In this document: one piece after another, positions 47,272 to 59,665 of the stretch
How positions within the stretch are numbered: position 1 is the first letter of the stretch
Layout of the letters: every line of letters begins with the position of its first letter
DNA from: Isoetes taiwanensis
Taxonomy: Eukaryota; Streptophyta; Lycopodiopsida; Isoetales; Isoetaceae
Reading direction: 5' to 3'
NCBI GenBank assembly: GCA_021234155.1
Contig: JAJEKV010000495.1
Location: 1-64,000 of the forward strand
DNA length: 64,000 nucleotides
Program-made: the position numbers and the translations under genes
Notes under the pieces: generated by a model
The model's input: the letters and a program-made list of their open reading frames with translations, nothing else
Told to the model about the DNA's origin: nothing
Databases searched by the model: none

Positions 47272-47968
47272 GCATAGTGGTCTTTGGGTGGGGGGGGTCT
47301 TTTTATCTAGAGTCAGGGTCAGGTAGGGTCTTTTTAGATTTTTGTATCTCCGGGATTCTGAGGGAGTGCGAGGTGTGGATCCCGGCATTTTTTTTTTTTT
47401 TTTTTTAATTGAAGGCTTATAAGTATATTTTAGAAGTATAATTACAAAACTACTTTTTACGGGGAAGTATAACTTGTATAGTTATTCGACTTAAAAAGAT
47501 AATCGGAAAAAAGAGCACGGGACAAATACATGAGTTCACAACAACTTATAGGAGACTGTCGAGAGGTGAGATAATATGAAGCTAGAAATGGGATTTAAGG
47601 TTCAAATTCCACATTTTCACGGCCTTGCCTCTAACCATCATTGAGAGTGTCTGAGAAAATGCAGATCACGGGGATTCCGCCATCGTCATGTTAAAACGCC
47701 CCTTGCTATCCTTGGCCTCCACCGGATCATGCCTCTATGAGCATCATAGTTTTGATCAGCGGCAACATCCACGAAACATGGCATATCGTGCTCTTAGGGT
47801 TGGGGGCCCAAAGACTTTCACCCATTCATTGTTCGCTTGCTCATCCATTCTTTTTCCAGGCTTGACTTGCGACAACTGAACATGAATATAATCCCTGCGA
47901 GCACCAAAACTTAATAAGGATCATTATATGAAGAGTTAACTGCGGCAATTATCCATCTAATGTCGTAT

Positions 47969-48472
47969 TCAATCTGTTTTTATACTTGACTTTCGGAATT
48001 GAATGATGTCATCATTGAAGATGAATTCATTCCTTCCTTTCCATATCCTCCATAGGATGATATAGACCCTCCAGTCCGTAGGTTGATCGGGCATAAAGAA
48101 ATCTGTAGAACTTAGGGAAATAAGGTCAGTGCCTATAATGTTCGAAGCAAGCTCCAAAACCCATTCTGACCACAGACAAGTCCTAAATAGATGGTCTTCA
48201 TCTTCCTTGTGAGACAAACATCTAGGACAAATATCCGAGTCTGTCATCTGTATCCTATATCTTTTGCTGTTCTTAGCTAGGGCCTTGTGCCACAGCTGCC
48301 ACATGAATGATTTAATCTTGGGAGGGATAGGGCTGGACCACAAAAAATTAAGATTCTTAGAACACCTTTCCTTCCCAATTTGCCATTTGATGTGCATGGT
48401 CATGGGCTGATCCTTCATCAGAAATCTGTATGCATTTTTAACTTTGAATTGCTTTCCCCTTATATTTGCCAA
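47969..48472 (-). pseudogene. LINE ORF2 C-terminus: zf-RVT domain
   Basis: This is the longest intact frame of the LINE, 167 codons. It contains FKVKNAYRFLM, the core FLWSSPIPPKIKSFMWQLWH, then CPRCLSHKEDEDHLFRTC (the zinc-binding Cys/His cluster C-x2-C-x(n)-H-x4-C), and YIILWRIWKGRNEFIFNDD near the end. All are hallmarks of the reverse-transcriptase-associated zinc-binding domain of plant L1 LINEs. It is open to its natural stop at 47969. Confidence 0.92.
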
Positions 48473-48674
48473 TTATTATCCTCATCCATCCAAATGCCAC
48501 AGGTAAATCGAGCATATGTTGTTGTCTGCGTTCGGAGACTTCTTCTCACAGGAGCACCGAAGTCCTGTAGGGTATAATTCCTTGATCATTGAACATGTCT
48601 CGTCGCATTACATATGCCTTTGGAAATCAAATCATGCTTTGTTGAAGTGGCAAGCAAGACATAAAGAGGAATTG

Positions 48675-50312
48675 TTAGTTAGAAGAGCAGGATTCCAAAA
48701 TATAGATTGATTCATGAGCTGGCCCTTCTTTCCACATATACATCCCTTTAACTTTGATCCAGGGCCTTGATCCATTTCTTAGCGGCGGGGGTGGAATTGG
48801 GAACCGAAAAGGAAAAATAGATAGAATGGGAAGATTAATTAAAGAGATTCCTCCACCCATAAGAGGTGCATTTACCAGATAATGCCTGATTATAGTAGAA
48901 GCGGGTGGATTAATCAGTTTGTAGGTGCCTTGTAAAATATTTTATTTGCAAGAGCTATACCCACCTTTTCTATATTGATCACACCTAGCCCCCCATTTTT
49001 CTTTGTATTGCGGCATTCCTTCATGGCAATGGGGATCCAGCATCTCTTGTTTTGGCAGGAGGAGATAAATCGCCTATAATACTTTGAAGCTTGGAGGAGA
49101 CTTTTTTGGTGCTAAAAATATGAAGACTGGTAAACATTAGAGGAGGAAATCACGAAATTGGCAATAATTGCTCTGCCCTGCTTGGAAATATACTTAGAAT
49201 TAAGACTATCCATCTCAACTATATCATTCCAAATATCTGAGGGGCTACCTTTCATGAACATAGGAATACCCAAGATTTTAGATGAATTGGTAGGTAGAAT
49301 ATATACCCATAAAATGACCGTTTGCTCCCCTTTTACCTGATCCTTAGCTACAATTTTTCGACTTCATAGGATTTATCTTGCAGCACTGAGGCTTCCCCAA
49401 ACTCCTCGGGATTGCTTGAGTATTGATTAGAGATCTATTATCCATCGAAACCCGGCAAGAGCGTGTCATCTGCAAAATGTCCATTCAAAATCGATCCAGG
49501 TTGCCTTTGCTGGCCGGGGAGTTAGCCCTTGAATCGGGTAGTCTTGGCTTCCTCCAACTTTACTATGGAGGCTTTCCATGATAATAAGAAAAGAAAGGGG
49601 CAAGAGGGCACCCTTGGCACACCCCCCTTTCAAGGGGAAAGAATGGGCCACACTCCCCATTAATCAAAACAAGGGACACGGAATTAGACAAAATAGTTTT
49701 GAAGAGAAGGATTACCTCATTTGAGAAGCCTAAGGCATAGCAACATTTAAAAAGAAAATTCCAGCTAACTTAGGAAGTCGAATGCCTTGGTGATATCCAA
49801 TTTGATGAGGCGACATCCTAGTTAGATTCCTTGGCCCAATGAAGACCCAATATCATTTGTGACAACATTATCCAAAATGAATCATCCTTGGGGTATCTTT
49901 GCTTGGGAAATCTTGATTATCCTTTTCGGGATTATCTTGATCCTCCGCTATTGTACACGATATTAGCTTGTAAATCACATTTGACAAAGAGATAGGTGCA
50001 GCTGGTCAGAAAGGTTGCGGGAACATCTATTTTAGGAATGAGGGTGATAAGGGCGGTGTTTATTCTTGCATCCGGGCATTTAGAGACCACGAATTCATTG
50101 GCCGGGCATGTAATATCTTCCCCAATCAAAGGCCACACCTTGATAAAAAATTCCACAGGGAAGCCCATGGGGCTCAGGGCTTTTGCCTTTTCCATTTCCT
50201 TTGCAAAAGAGTAGAGCTCCTCGCTGGAGAAAGGTTTCTCGATACTCAAATTCTCCTCCTGGGTTACCTTCCTTTGCATATTAATGAAGCCGTCCATAAC
50301 CTCGGCTGACAA
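48675..50312 (-). pseudogene. LINE ORF2: reverse transcriptase domain
   Basis: The N-terminal part (49932-50312) reads IEKPFSSEELYSFAKEMEKA then FPVEFFIKVWPLIGEDI and ALITLIPKID, the start of the L1 RT domain. The next block (49466-49660) reads HSFPLKGGCAKGALLPLSFL and IIMESLHSKV, equivalent to the 'KRGLRQGDPLSPxLF' region with the key residues altered. It is followed at 49465-49476 by FADD and TLLPGF, the catalytic motif, still intact. A late piece near 48840 reads GGGISLINLPILSIF. The pieces lie in different frames, so the enzyme is dead. Confidence 0.85.
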
Positions 50313-50759
50313 TCTTTGTTGGTTCCCATGATACTCTTGAAATGATCCTTGGCTGCAGTTTTAATCTGATTCTCATCAGTGATATCCTCCTCCCCAGCTC
50401 TAATTTCGAAAATGTGGTTTCTTTTCACCCTGCCCTTGGCTTTGGCAAAGAAAAATTTGGAGCTGCCTCTTTCATCTTCCTTAATTTCCCTAACCTTTGC
50501 CTTAAGTCTCCAACCCTCTGCAATCCTAATCTCTTCCTTCTCTATTTACTTGCGAATTTCTTCCTTGTCATCTTCCGAAGCATCAGGTTCTGAAGATGAA
50601 TAGTTTTCTCTAGGTGCACTGCCTTACCCCAGACCTTAAGCCAATTTTTGGTAGCCTTAGCCACCTTAACCCACCAGTACATCCAGCCAGTACTTCCCAA
50701 GGGTCTCGGATACTTAGCCGGGATATCTTTGAAATCGGTCTTTGAACTCCTCATGATCC

Positions 50760-51526
50760 AAAGGCTAGTGTTGAGTTTAAAATATGTCTTCCTTCTTTTG
50801 ATGGAGTCCTTAGCTATGATCTGAACTCTTTGGGGAAAGTGGTCGGGGCCGGGATATAGCCCTCTAGGTTGTTCACTCTATTACTATGATTCCATAAGTT
50901 CTCGAGAAAGATAAAATCATCATGTAAACATAAAGTAGGATCCACCCTTTTATCTTATCCATTTTTGTAGGAGTACGCCTTGGTTCTAGCAAGGTGAGAT
51001 TATTTCCCTCAATCGGGGTTCGACCACGCCTCTTTTTCCTTCAAAGGTGCGTAATTCTTATTTTTCATAAAACTATTAGTAACCATATTAATATCGCAGC
51101 CTAAAATACATTCATCAAATTCTAAATTGTCTAGGCTATTCTTAATCCATTCCAAATCTCCACTCTTTCCCTGGATCATTATATGCATAAATGTTAACCA
51201 AAGCTACTCTAATTTTAAATAAAATTACATAAAAGAATGCGCCATACGCCATTTCTCCCATTCACCATATAAGTATTGGATGATTCAAATGATTATTCAA
51301 GCAATAGCAATCCTTTGAGGAATCATTGGAATTGACCATAAAGCTGAAATTAGGAGGAAGAGTCCCTCTGATAATATCTCTATGGTTAAGGTCATGAATC
51401 TTGTGCTCTGTATAAGCAGAAAATCAGGTTTGAGGAATGAAGACATACCTTAAGCCTTTCCCTTTTTTTGATAATGCTATTCAACCCACGGAGATTCGAG
51501 GTAATAGAACTTAAGTCCCTATCCAT
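50760..51526 (-). pseudogene. LINE ORF2: endonuclease domain
   Basis: ORF2 probably starts at ATG 51526-51524, which overlaps the TAA of ORF1 as TAATG. The beginning reads DLSSITSNLRGLNSIIKKRE, the conserved 'NxRGLN' start of L1 endonucleases of the exonuclease-endonuclease-phosphatase fold. Later fragments read KIHDLNHRDIIRGTLP, VALVNIYAYNDPG and RPRPLSPKSSDHS. The catalytic region is scattered over several frames. Confidence 0.7.
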
Positions 51527-53841
51527 TAGATTTTGTACTTACCCTCTGACCTCAAGGCTAGTATGAAAATGTTTTCTGGGCTTGGGCCAGTTTGGGTCCG
51601 GCGTATAAAACTTTTTCTTACCCCCCCCCTTCTTTTGTCAACCACCTTCCAGCAATTGTCCTCTAAATCCGTGGCTTCTTCAAGAGTGTGCTGAACCTCT
51701 TCCTCTTCCTTATTACAAACAGGACTAGGGTCTTCTTGTAAGGTGAACACCAGGTTCCCTGTATCAATCTTCAGCGGCTGCAGTTAGCATTTTTAAACAA
51801 AAAGACCATATTATTGTTGAGCTCGATCTTAGGGAACTCGATTATATCCATGGTCCTTAGTGCGGAAAGAGTAAATTGTTCCATATTATGGTTCGATCAA
51901 TAATCTTAGGGCTCGATTCACGTACTTCGCTTTGTCCTCACTAATTCTAACTTTAGGGACCCGGATACGCTTAGTATTCTTGTGAATATCGTTCCTTGCC
52001 ATTTTGTAGTAGTCGGGCCAGGCCATTTTAGAATAAGATATCATGATATCTAAATACTCATTCTCCTTGACTCTTGTTTTTATACTCTTGCTCGGTCGAA
52101 TTAATTCTCTTGGAAACACTGGTGTGGTAGTTGGTTTGAGGAATATTGATCTCAATCACATCCCCCAAGGGTTGAGACGAGCCCGCAGGATGAGATTTGG
52201 TCCAAAAAGCAGTGATAGAGAGAAGGATATCCGGTGGTCGTCCGATATCATTATCCATTCGAGAATGAAATCGAATTCCATCTCATCAAATAGAAGGGGC
52301 ATTGGCTATCATGTCTAGCTTCCTTCTAAGAATATAACCAACACACACTTCATCTCTGCGAGACAATCGGAAGGTTTTATTGTCAAGCTTGAGAATCGAG
52401 AGGATAGAATATGTTGAGATTTAGTGATCCAAGTCTTGACTTCCTCACGAGAGGGGCACTTGTGAAATGGACTAAAATAGCTTTCTTGGAAAAGATGTCG
52501 GTGCGAATTGTATGCAATGCGCCAAATAAATCAATGAACCCCTTTCGAATCGTGGAGCGGTGTTAGTTGAAACGGAAGGAACATCTCTCATTAAAATATT
52601 TTTATAGGAGGGGAGAATCCGGACCTTTAACCTTGTCGTTCTTGCCCAATGGCGGTATGGTATTAAGTGATCTTGTTTTCCCCACCTTCGTTTTTGGTGA
52701 TGTTCAAAGCTGCCAATTTGACCTCCTCACAATTTTTCACGATCAGAAGAGCTCACCTCCAGCCGGGGTTAAAGAACCCATTGGAGTCCCCGATCTTGCG
52801 GGCTTTGGCCATTTTTTCCTTCTAAAGTTGGTAGACCTTGGGGATGTTGAAACTCCCACAAGGGGGCTGATCCGGGGTAAGCCCTTGTCGAAAGTTTTCT
52901 GTGCCTCTCGATAACATTATCCTCTGCCTCCTCCATCTCTTGATTAACTGATACTAGCATTAGAGCTTTCCCTCAAACCGTCCCATTTGATTATCAGATT
53001 TTTCACTTTAGCTTGACATTTCGTCCATGGAGGATGCGAAGATGCTATTTTTCAAGCTATGACAATCCGTTTTGATTGTGACCCACCTTCCGCGGTTATG
53101 AGTTTATCTGAGTATTGTCCATTTCCTGAACATAGCCAAAAGGTATTCCGGACCAGGTCTACATCATTAGCTCTTGCCTTCCATATAGTCCTTATCTATG
53201 CCACTTAGCCTTTCTTTGCATGCCAAGATCCAGGCCTCCTCATGAACCCCCATACAAAATCATTTTGCTTTTTACCGTCCGGATAATCTCTAAACCCGAT
53301 GTATAATTCCTTCAAAAGCGCTCCGCGCTTTATCCGTAAATACCGTCCAACCAAAGATTTGGTTCCATTCATCATCCTCTTTACTAAACTGATTTTTGGA
53401 TGTGCTTGCCTTGGTTCTCATCTTGATCGAGGAGGCCAAGCGGAAGGGAGCAAAGCGAAGCTGCGACCCAAAAATTGTGAAGGACCTAAAGAAGCTGCCC
53501 GTTACCCAATGAAAAGCCCCTTCAATTCTCCCTTCACGCCTCGGGAAATAGCGCCAATGATAGACTTTCCCTTCGCCCAAGAAGAACAACTCGTATCTCA
53601 AACCTCTTCTCCGGGAAATGTAACGCTCAGAATCATTGTTAAGAAAATGGGGGAAAAAAAAGAAACGGGAGGATGAAAGTGATGTCGAGGCACAAGGCCA
53701 GGAACACTCTTCCAGAGATATCCGTGGCGACCATAAGCGCCTCGACTTGGAATTTCCATGAATTTTTGAAGCCGTAGATGAAATCCAGCGGCGGAAGCGG
53801 TGACCACACACAAAAATCCCACCTGGCAGCAACGTGGACAC
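51527..53841 (-). pseudogene. LINE ORF1 (gag-like)
   Basis: The frame order upstream of ORF2 is: 53841-53290 (183 codons, contains RGLRYELFFLGEGKVYHWRY and GAFHWVTGSFFRS); a broken region with EEVKTWITKSQHILSSRFSS at about 52400; 52155-51886 (89 codons, basic, contains KVRISEDKAKYVNRALRLLI); and 51750-51526 (74 codons, ends ALRSEGKYKI then TAA). The layout fits a nucleic-acid-binding ORF1 of plant L1 elements, but I cannot place the CCHC knuckles. Assignment rests mainly on position and reading direction. Confidence 0.55.
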
Positions 53842-53950
53842 TCTAGAATTGCTTCAAAGTGCGTTTGTGCAAACGTGCGAAGAAAAAAAAAAATGTTCCT
53901 GCTGTGGCACATAAGTAAAGAAACAACGTTAATTCTAAATATATCCAACA

Positions 53951-54480
53951 ATCTGCCCTGTAAGAGAAAAAACCTCTAAAAGAACCTTATTTTTGAAAAA
54001 CCTCCACCTCCACCTTTTACAATGCAGCACGATTTAGCAATGTAAGGAGGGATGATCCGTATGAGAAATTTTACAATGCAGCACGATCTAGAACTGTAAG
54101 GAGGGATGATCCGGATGAGAAAAGGGATGATCTGATTCTGTTGCCACGATCACCAAAATGCTCTGTTTTTACCAAAATGGCACTAAGCCCTAAAACACAT
54201 AAGAGTGGAGAAATTCTTTCACCCAAGCGACCTGGGGTCGGATTTGGCCGGCTCAGACCTAGGTCGGAATAGCTCAGCACTTGGGGCCAATCATTTGGCC
54301 ATTTAAGTAAACAACAATTTGGCCGGTTAAACTATGATTTTGGCCAGTTAAACCACCTCGTTGCCTCCTCAGAATAACTTTCTCTGTTGCAATTAAGTAC
54401 AAAATAAGGAAAAATTAGAACAGAGAAAGCTTCACAAATTCCAAAACTGTGCAGTTGAATATGAACAAAATTATTAAGCC
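53951..54480. other. No gene seen
   Basis: Contains a short direct duplication: TTTTACAATGCAGCACGAT at about 54015 and 54071, each followed by GTAAGGAGGGATGATCCG. Nothing else is recognised. Confidence 0.5.
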
Positions 54481-54492
54481 TCCATCTGCTTG

Positions 54493-54590
54493 CATCATCC
54501 AAATGGTCCGCATTGCTTGAACCTCGTGGACGATCTTCGAAATTGTGGCAGATGTGGACACAAGTGTACCTTTGGTCTTGCTTGTATTGG
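54493..54590 (+). pseudogene. STIG1-like cysteine-rich peptide, 5' part
   Basis: The plus frame reads HHPNGPHCLNLVDDLRNCGR then CGHKCTFGLACIG. The spacing C-x8-9-NCGxCGxxCxxGxxC is the repeating pattern of plant stigma-specific STIG1 family peptides, small secreted proteins acting at the cell surface and extracellular matrix. The frame has a stop about 15 bp upstream and no signal peptide in frame, so the N-terminus is missing. Family resemblance breaks off exactly at the GGGGAATGGAAGGGG sequence. Confidence 0.6.
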
Positions 54591-55697
54591 GGAATGGAAG
54601 GGGAGCCTTTCCGGTTTGGAAGAGGCGGCGGTGGCGGGGGTCCCTTCAATAGGGAAAGGCGACCCCTTCCATTCCCCAACAACATGGAAGTTGGGGCCAG
54701 CGAAATCTCGGTGCTTTCCCATGGGCCTCACGATCTCAAGGTTTTTCTTGAGTCGAGATGCCGAGCATCTGAGGTTTCCATGGGCGCCTCGACCTCAAAG
54801 ACTTCGGGTTTTGACTGAATCAAAGTAATCACCAAGCATTTCTTGGCCTTTCGGGTTTTTGACACGGATCCGGATCTTGGTCGCCCGATCTCATGGGGAA
54901 AGCACCCTCGGTCTCATAGCGAGAAAAACCTGAAATTGGTTGTATCGCATCAAAAATGGGTCCTCGTTGAGAAATTATAGATCCGACAGCGCCTTTTCAC
55001 GGCCTTTGGAATCTACCCATTAATCTATCTCCGTCGAGGTTAAGGCAAAGAGATGGGTGAACAATGAGAAACGAGAAGATATGATGATGGATGCCAAGGT
55101 TAAGCAGTCCTTGATTATGGCGTGAGGGACCCAGAGCCCAAATGCATCACAACATTGGGAAGCAGGGGGATAAGCTGGAACACACTCTTTCAGGGAAAAT
55201 TTGGGTTCTTGTTTACGCAAGAATCGAAGCGGATAAAGGCTTCGATTTTTGGTGGATTAAGCGATGCTTGGGATAAAGGCTTGATTTACGGTGGATTAAG
55301 CATGAGGATTAGGAAAGGCTTGAGATTATCGTCCAAAGGCTCCGCCCAACTTGAAAAGCGAGGGATTTTGGAGCTGCAAATGACTAAATATGTATGATTC
55401 TTGGACTTTCTAAAGGATTTGGAGCATTGGCGACGGATTAAGCGATTAGTAGTGGCCGGATTAAGCGATAGTGAGGCGCCAGATTCTTGGACTTTGTTGC
55501 GCCCGGATTAAGCGATGTGATAGCCCTGGATTACCGTGCTTGAGCCGCATTCGGCGATTTCTTCTTACCGGTTTCTTCTTACCGGATTGCAGATTACCGG
55601 TTTCTTCTTACCGGATGAGCAGAAATTCTTACCGGATTCCGCAATGAAATGGAGGACACGTGGCACAACGACAACGAATTCCAACGATCAACTTCCA
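54591..55697. mobile_element. Foreign insertion splitting the STIG1-like sequence
   Basis: The left border carries TTGGGGAATGGAAGGGG (54587-54603), whose perfect reverse complement lies at 54663-54679. The right border reads AACTTCCATTTTG, so AATGGAAG is present in inverted form at both ends. Inside are five copies of GGATTAAGC(GAT) between about 55251 and 55518 and four copies of TTCTTACCGG(A/T) at 55559-55640. No transposase is visible. The terminal inverted AATGGAAG is short, so a transposon is likely but not demonstrated. Confidence 0.45.
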
Positions 55698-55770
55698 TTT
55701 TGTTGCACTGGATATTTTGCAAGATTCTTTAAATTGTGGCAGATGTAGCAATGGTATGTGTGGTTATTAG
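55698..55770 (+). pseudogene. STIG1-like cysteine-rich peptide, 3' part
   Basis: After the insertion the plus strand reads VALDILQDSLNCGRCSNGMC then GY and TAG (55768-55770). VDxLxDxxNCGxC...GxCxY is the usual C-terminal repeat of STIG1-like peptides. It fits as the continuation of the 54493-54590 segment. The last internal Cys-containing loop is shortened. Confidence 0.55.
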
Positions 55771-56304
55771 TTCTTTCTTTTTTTAGCGAGATTTACCCCT
55801 ATACAAATCAAAGCATATACGGTTCTTTTCTTCTCACATACCCCAGCGTCGCAGATTCAATGACTTGTGAAAGTGGCCATGCATCATTGCAAAGTTAGTG
55901 GCAGGCGAATACAAAGTACAAGGCGCAACTTTTGTCACGCTCAGATTTATAAGGAGTTTGTCATGCAGTTTAATTGTTGACATTCCTGACAACAATTGCT
56001 TTTTATTGCAACCTATGACAAATTTTCAACCGTGCTCGTGACATTTATTTTAGTATTCAGTCTGTTCATAAAAGATCGCTTCTTCTGCACTTTGCATCAT
56101 GTTTGACCACGCATCTCAACTTCTTTTAGAATTTTCCTCGTAGTACTAGGAGGATAAATAATGCAAGTTTGCTCCCATCCAGTGCCGTTGAGACATGTCG
56201 TGAATAACATGCTGGTGTTTCTGAACCTTGATGGTGTCAGTCATATGTTCAACAACACAACCAGTTGGCTACGATGATTGAGCGGCATTTGCAGTAAAAT
56301 GGTA
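55771..56304. other. No gene seen
   Basis: AT-rich DNA without recognised features. Confidence 0.45.
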
Positions 56305-57000
56305 CTAATTATTATTATTATTTTTACTAAAAGACGTTTCTATTCATATAAATTTGCTAATACAACTTAAATCTATGTGATATCGACACAACCGCATAGT
56401 GAGGATAAAGAATTTTACATCGCAATGGTCTGAAGACATTTTTCCAAAGCTATTGACATGTTGTTATCAGTCATAAGAGTTTGGATTGAAGGGAGATCAA
56501 AATTCTAGAAGAGTGCGTGTACTTCTAAGAAAACGCAATGCTCTACACCTCTTCCATATGATCAACAGAAGCTAACTCTTGCAAAAATGTATGGCCATCT
56601 TCTTTAATGCAGACCATGTAGAAGGGTATAGTCCACGCACAATATGAACAATCGGAGATGAGATCTCAAATACCTCTTTCACACGATCCCAAGAAGTTTG
56701 GTCGTCAATTTTCATCCATATAATCGCACATGGGACATGCATCAAATTTATTAACAAATTTTATCGTTAGTTCTTGGTGCCCTATAAATGATCTGCCACA
56801 TGAGAGTTTGTGCTTTTGACGAGAATGGGTTCTTCTAGACCTATTTCCAAATTCTCTTCAGTTCATTGTCACTCATCTGTATGGACCATTTCAAAGATAA
56901 ATGCAACAACTCATTTGAATGAAGGAGCTTATAGCAATTAGACACGACGGGGAAATGGCGAGTTTGGCCACTTTAGTAATCTCATAACGTGGTTCCACAT
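56305..57000 (-). mobile_element. LINE 3' remnant with (ATT)n tail
   Basis: Read on the minus strand, a zf-RVT region is recognisable through frameshifts: LKWSIQMSDNELKRIWK, NPFSSKAQTLMWQIIYRAPR, CPMCDYMDEN, then WDRVKEVFEISSPIVHIVRG and a terminal IWKRCRALRFL. The 3' end is a short trinucleotide tail seen on the plus strand as AATTATTATTATTATTTTTA at about 56307-56326. Only the final ~0.7 kb of the element remains. An initial impression of a hAT dimerisation region at 56572-56757 was dropped in favour of this reading. Confidence 0.6.
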
Positions 57001-59665
57001 TCGCACATGAGTCCAAATTATCCAAGTTACCCTAGGGACCAACTTCGTACTTTTTTAGCCAAGCTCTAGTCGTTAGGATGCTAGGACACTTCCGAAAGCC
57101 ACCAGATTGAACTGGGCAGATCGTCCAAGTGCAAATGGACTGTTAAGATTTGGCGATGTTATATATATGCAGAATCCGAACCGTAGGATCAGTTAAATAC
57201 AAACCTTAAATTCATATGCATCGTAGGGACATATGACAAAATAACATGAGCCGTAATTTTGATATTCATTCCAGATCGCTTTCACGGTCATCACATAACA
57301 CGACAAACATAAGAAGATATATAGACAAGTTAAGCACCGTTAACAAAAGTTTTATTGTGTTAGAATTATGTCATTACTATGCGACAAGTCATGCGTCGTA
57401 GACAAGGAAGAACGGATGAGAAACATTTTCATGTTTTTGCTTCTTCAATTATTTTGATCTCAATTATTATAATCGAAATCACATATTTCACTCAACAATT
57501 TTTGTAGGACTACGAACACAAGGCCCCAAAAATGAATGTGTATAGAAAAATTACCATGAAAACCAGTGTGTATGCGATTTATTTCCACAGTATAAGAAAA
57601 AACATGTGTCCTTCCTAGTTTTGCAAAATCAAGAGTGGTCCATATCATTTTTTTTTTTTTGTACTAGCTCAAAATTCTATGCTAGTTCTTAGAAATCGTA
57701 ATTAGTTCATAAGATTGTTTTAAGTGTACATTGATTTACCAAAATTATTGCTACTTCATATCATGTTCAATTACATAAATTCTACAATCTTAGTTTTTCA
57801 AAATCATCGATAGTTTATAGATGTGTTTTAAATATATATACTAGTTTTGCAAAACCAATACTAGTCCATACTGTATCGAATTATATAAATTCCAGATTTT
57901 ACGATGGTCTTTAAAAAATCATCATTAGTTTATGGAATGGTTTTACTCTATACATTTTTAATGTCATAATTTCGGATGCTTTTACATGCTTGTTGTCTCA
58001 AATTTGGTATTCTATCGAGTTTTTCTTATTAGTTCGAGAACCATATTAAATTTTGCAAAGATGATAAGGTTTTTTATGTGGTTATTCACTACACAACCAC
58101 TCCAACATTTTGTCCGATGTTGAAAATAATAGTAAAAATAAAACATGAGTTGTTTCTTATGAAGATTCTTAATAAAACTTCACATAGTTATGTGGAGGTG
58201 TGGTATGCTGTAACTTTCTTTAAGGAGTTGTAGTTTTCTTCTAAGAATGGTTGCTTTCTCGAGGTATAGTTTTTTCTTAAGGATGTGTTGTTTTCTACAG
58301 CAGTATGGTTTTTCAAGAGAATGTTTTTTTTTTAAGGTATTTGTTTTAAAGCGGTGTTTTTTTGAGATGGAGTTTTTTTATGGTTTTCTAAGAATCCATG
58401 TATGACCAAGTTCTCCACATGCGAAAGGGCAATTGGGGATGGGCGGCAACTGATGCGGCTAGAGGCTGGCAAAAGAAGAGAGAGCCGCCCCTCTTTCTCT
58501 TCTATTAAAAAGACTGCCGCATCACCCATATTAGTCCCTTCTCTGCGTTGCTTTAGCGGGGGTTTGCTTTCTTGGATACAAAGCTGATTTTTTCTTCATC
58601 AAAGTTTGCTGATTTCTTGGTTCTTGGGCTGCTTCAAGGCGGACTCCACGGTTCTCACAAGATAAAACCACTAACGTGGTTTTTTTCCTAATACTTGGAT
58701 AAGCATGATGATCTTCTACAAGCATAGTGGAGATTTACAAATAAGGTTTACGCGGTTTTTTAGCGGATTAGCTTCTTTGTACTTCACAAATGGAATAGGC
58801 ATGGGCCCCTTTCTCGGAAAGATACATGTTTTTTGTTTGTGGTTGAGCACAAGAAAAACCGCGGCTTATAAGGTGGAACAAAATTGTAGAAAACCAACGA
58901 GAGAAGGGTTTTGAGGTTCTTGAGAGATTTAGCGGTGTTACTCTTATTTCAGGGTTTGTTTTGGATGGTTATTCCCTCCTTACGCACTCCTGTTTCCTTT
59001 GCTAGTGGGAAGAGACAACTCATCGGTAAAGTATGGTTAAGAGACGGTATAATGAATTTTTTGTGGTTGATGGCGAGAGTTCATTTTGGAGGCTTTCTTG
59101 TAGTGCATGAGAATGATGTCTGGAACACATGAGCGGATAATCCCACAATGCGGCATTTACATTTACTGGGGTCCACTTCTGCGTTGGAGGGGCGGTCGTG
59201 TAACCCACAATGTGTGATATGCAAAACTAGGGATTTAAAATGTTCTAACTAGAGCATTTTTAGGTACGAAGGCCCATTGATGCTCAAATACTGATAAGCT
59301 TGAGCATACTAAATAACAAGAATCTTGATGCTTAAGTAACTCAAAGTACTAATATGCTTGAGTGGGTCATTTGTTTTGGACAACATGCCTTGAGTCATCA
59401 TTAAGGATTGCATCTGAGTTACTTCAAAAGCAGTTCTCAAGACAACGATCACATACTTGTTTATTTTCCTACCTAATCAGGGTGTTGTTACATATTCTGA
59501 GGGAGTAACTTGGTATGTAAATTTTCTATTTGTCTCATTAGGAGACTAAATAAGCACGCCATGGGGAGATGAAGAAGTTGAGGTGTGAGCTCCTGTAGTA
59601 ATCTCCTTCTGTGGTGTTGCATGTACTTTTATTACAAAAATTAAAAAGTGGCACTTCCTTTTCTC

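Larger units (their letters stand above)
47388..53950 (-). mobile_element. Near full-length, decayed L1-type LINE
   Basis: The 3' end is a 19-bp T run at 47388-47406 (a poly(A) tail on the minus strand). Going upstream: 3' untranslated region; zf-RVT domain; reverse transcriptase with FADD; endonuclease; then ORF1. Total length about 6.5 kb fits plant L1 elements. Many frameshifts and stops have accumulated. Retrotransposition would use target-primed reverse transcription. The 5' end near 53.9 kb is estimated, and I did not find target-site duplications; the left flank reads GTGTGGATCCCGGCA. Confidence 0.8.

Noticed and set aside
47388-53950. Target-site duplication for the large LINE
   Set aside because: The left flank GTGTGGATCCCGGCA has no convincing match near 53.8-54.3 kb, so none is claimed.
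54495-54731. Other frames over the STIG1-like segment on the minus strand
   Set aside because: Only the plus frame shows the conserved Cys spacing.
56572-56757. hAT transposase dimerisation-like segment
   Set aside because: Neighbouring frames give a LINE zf-RVT Cys cluster and a LINE-type 3' tail, which explain the region better.
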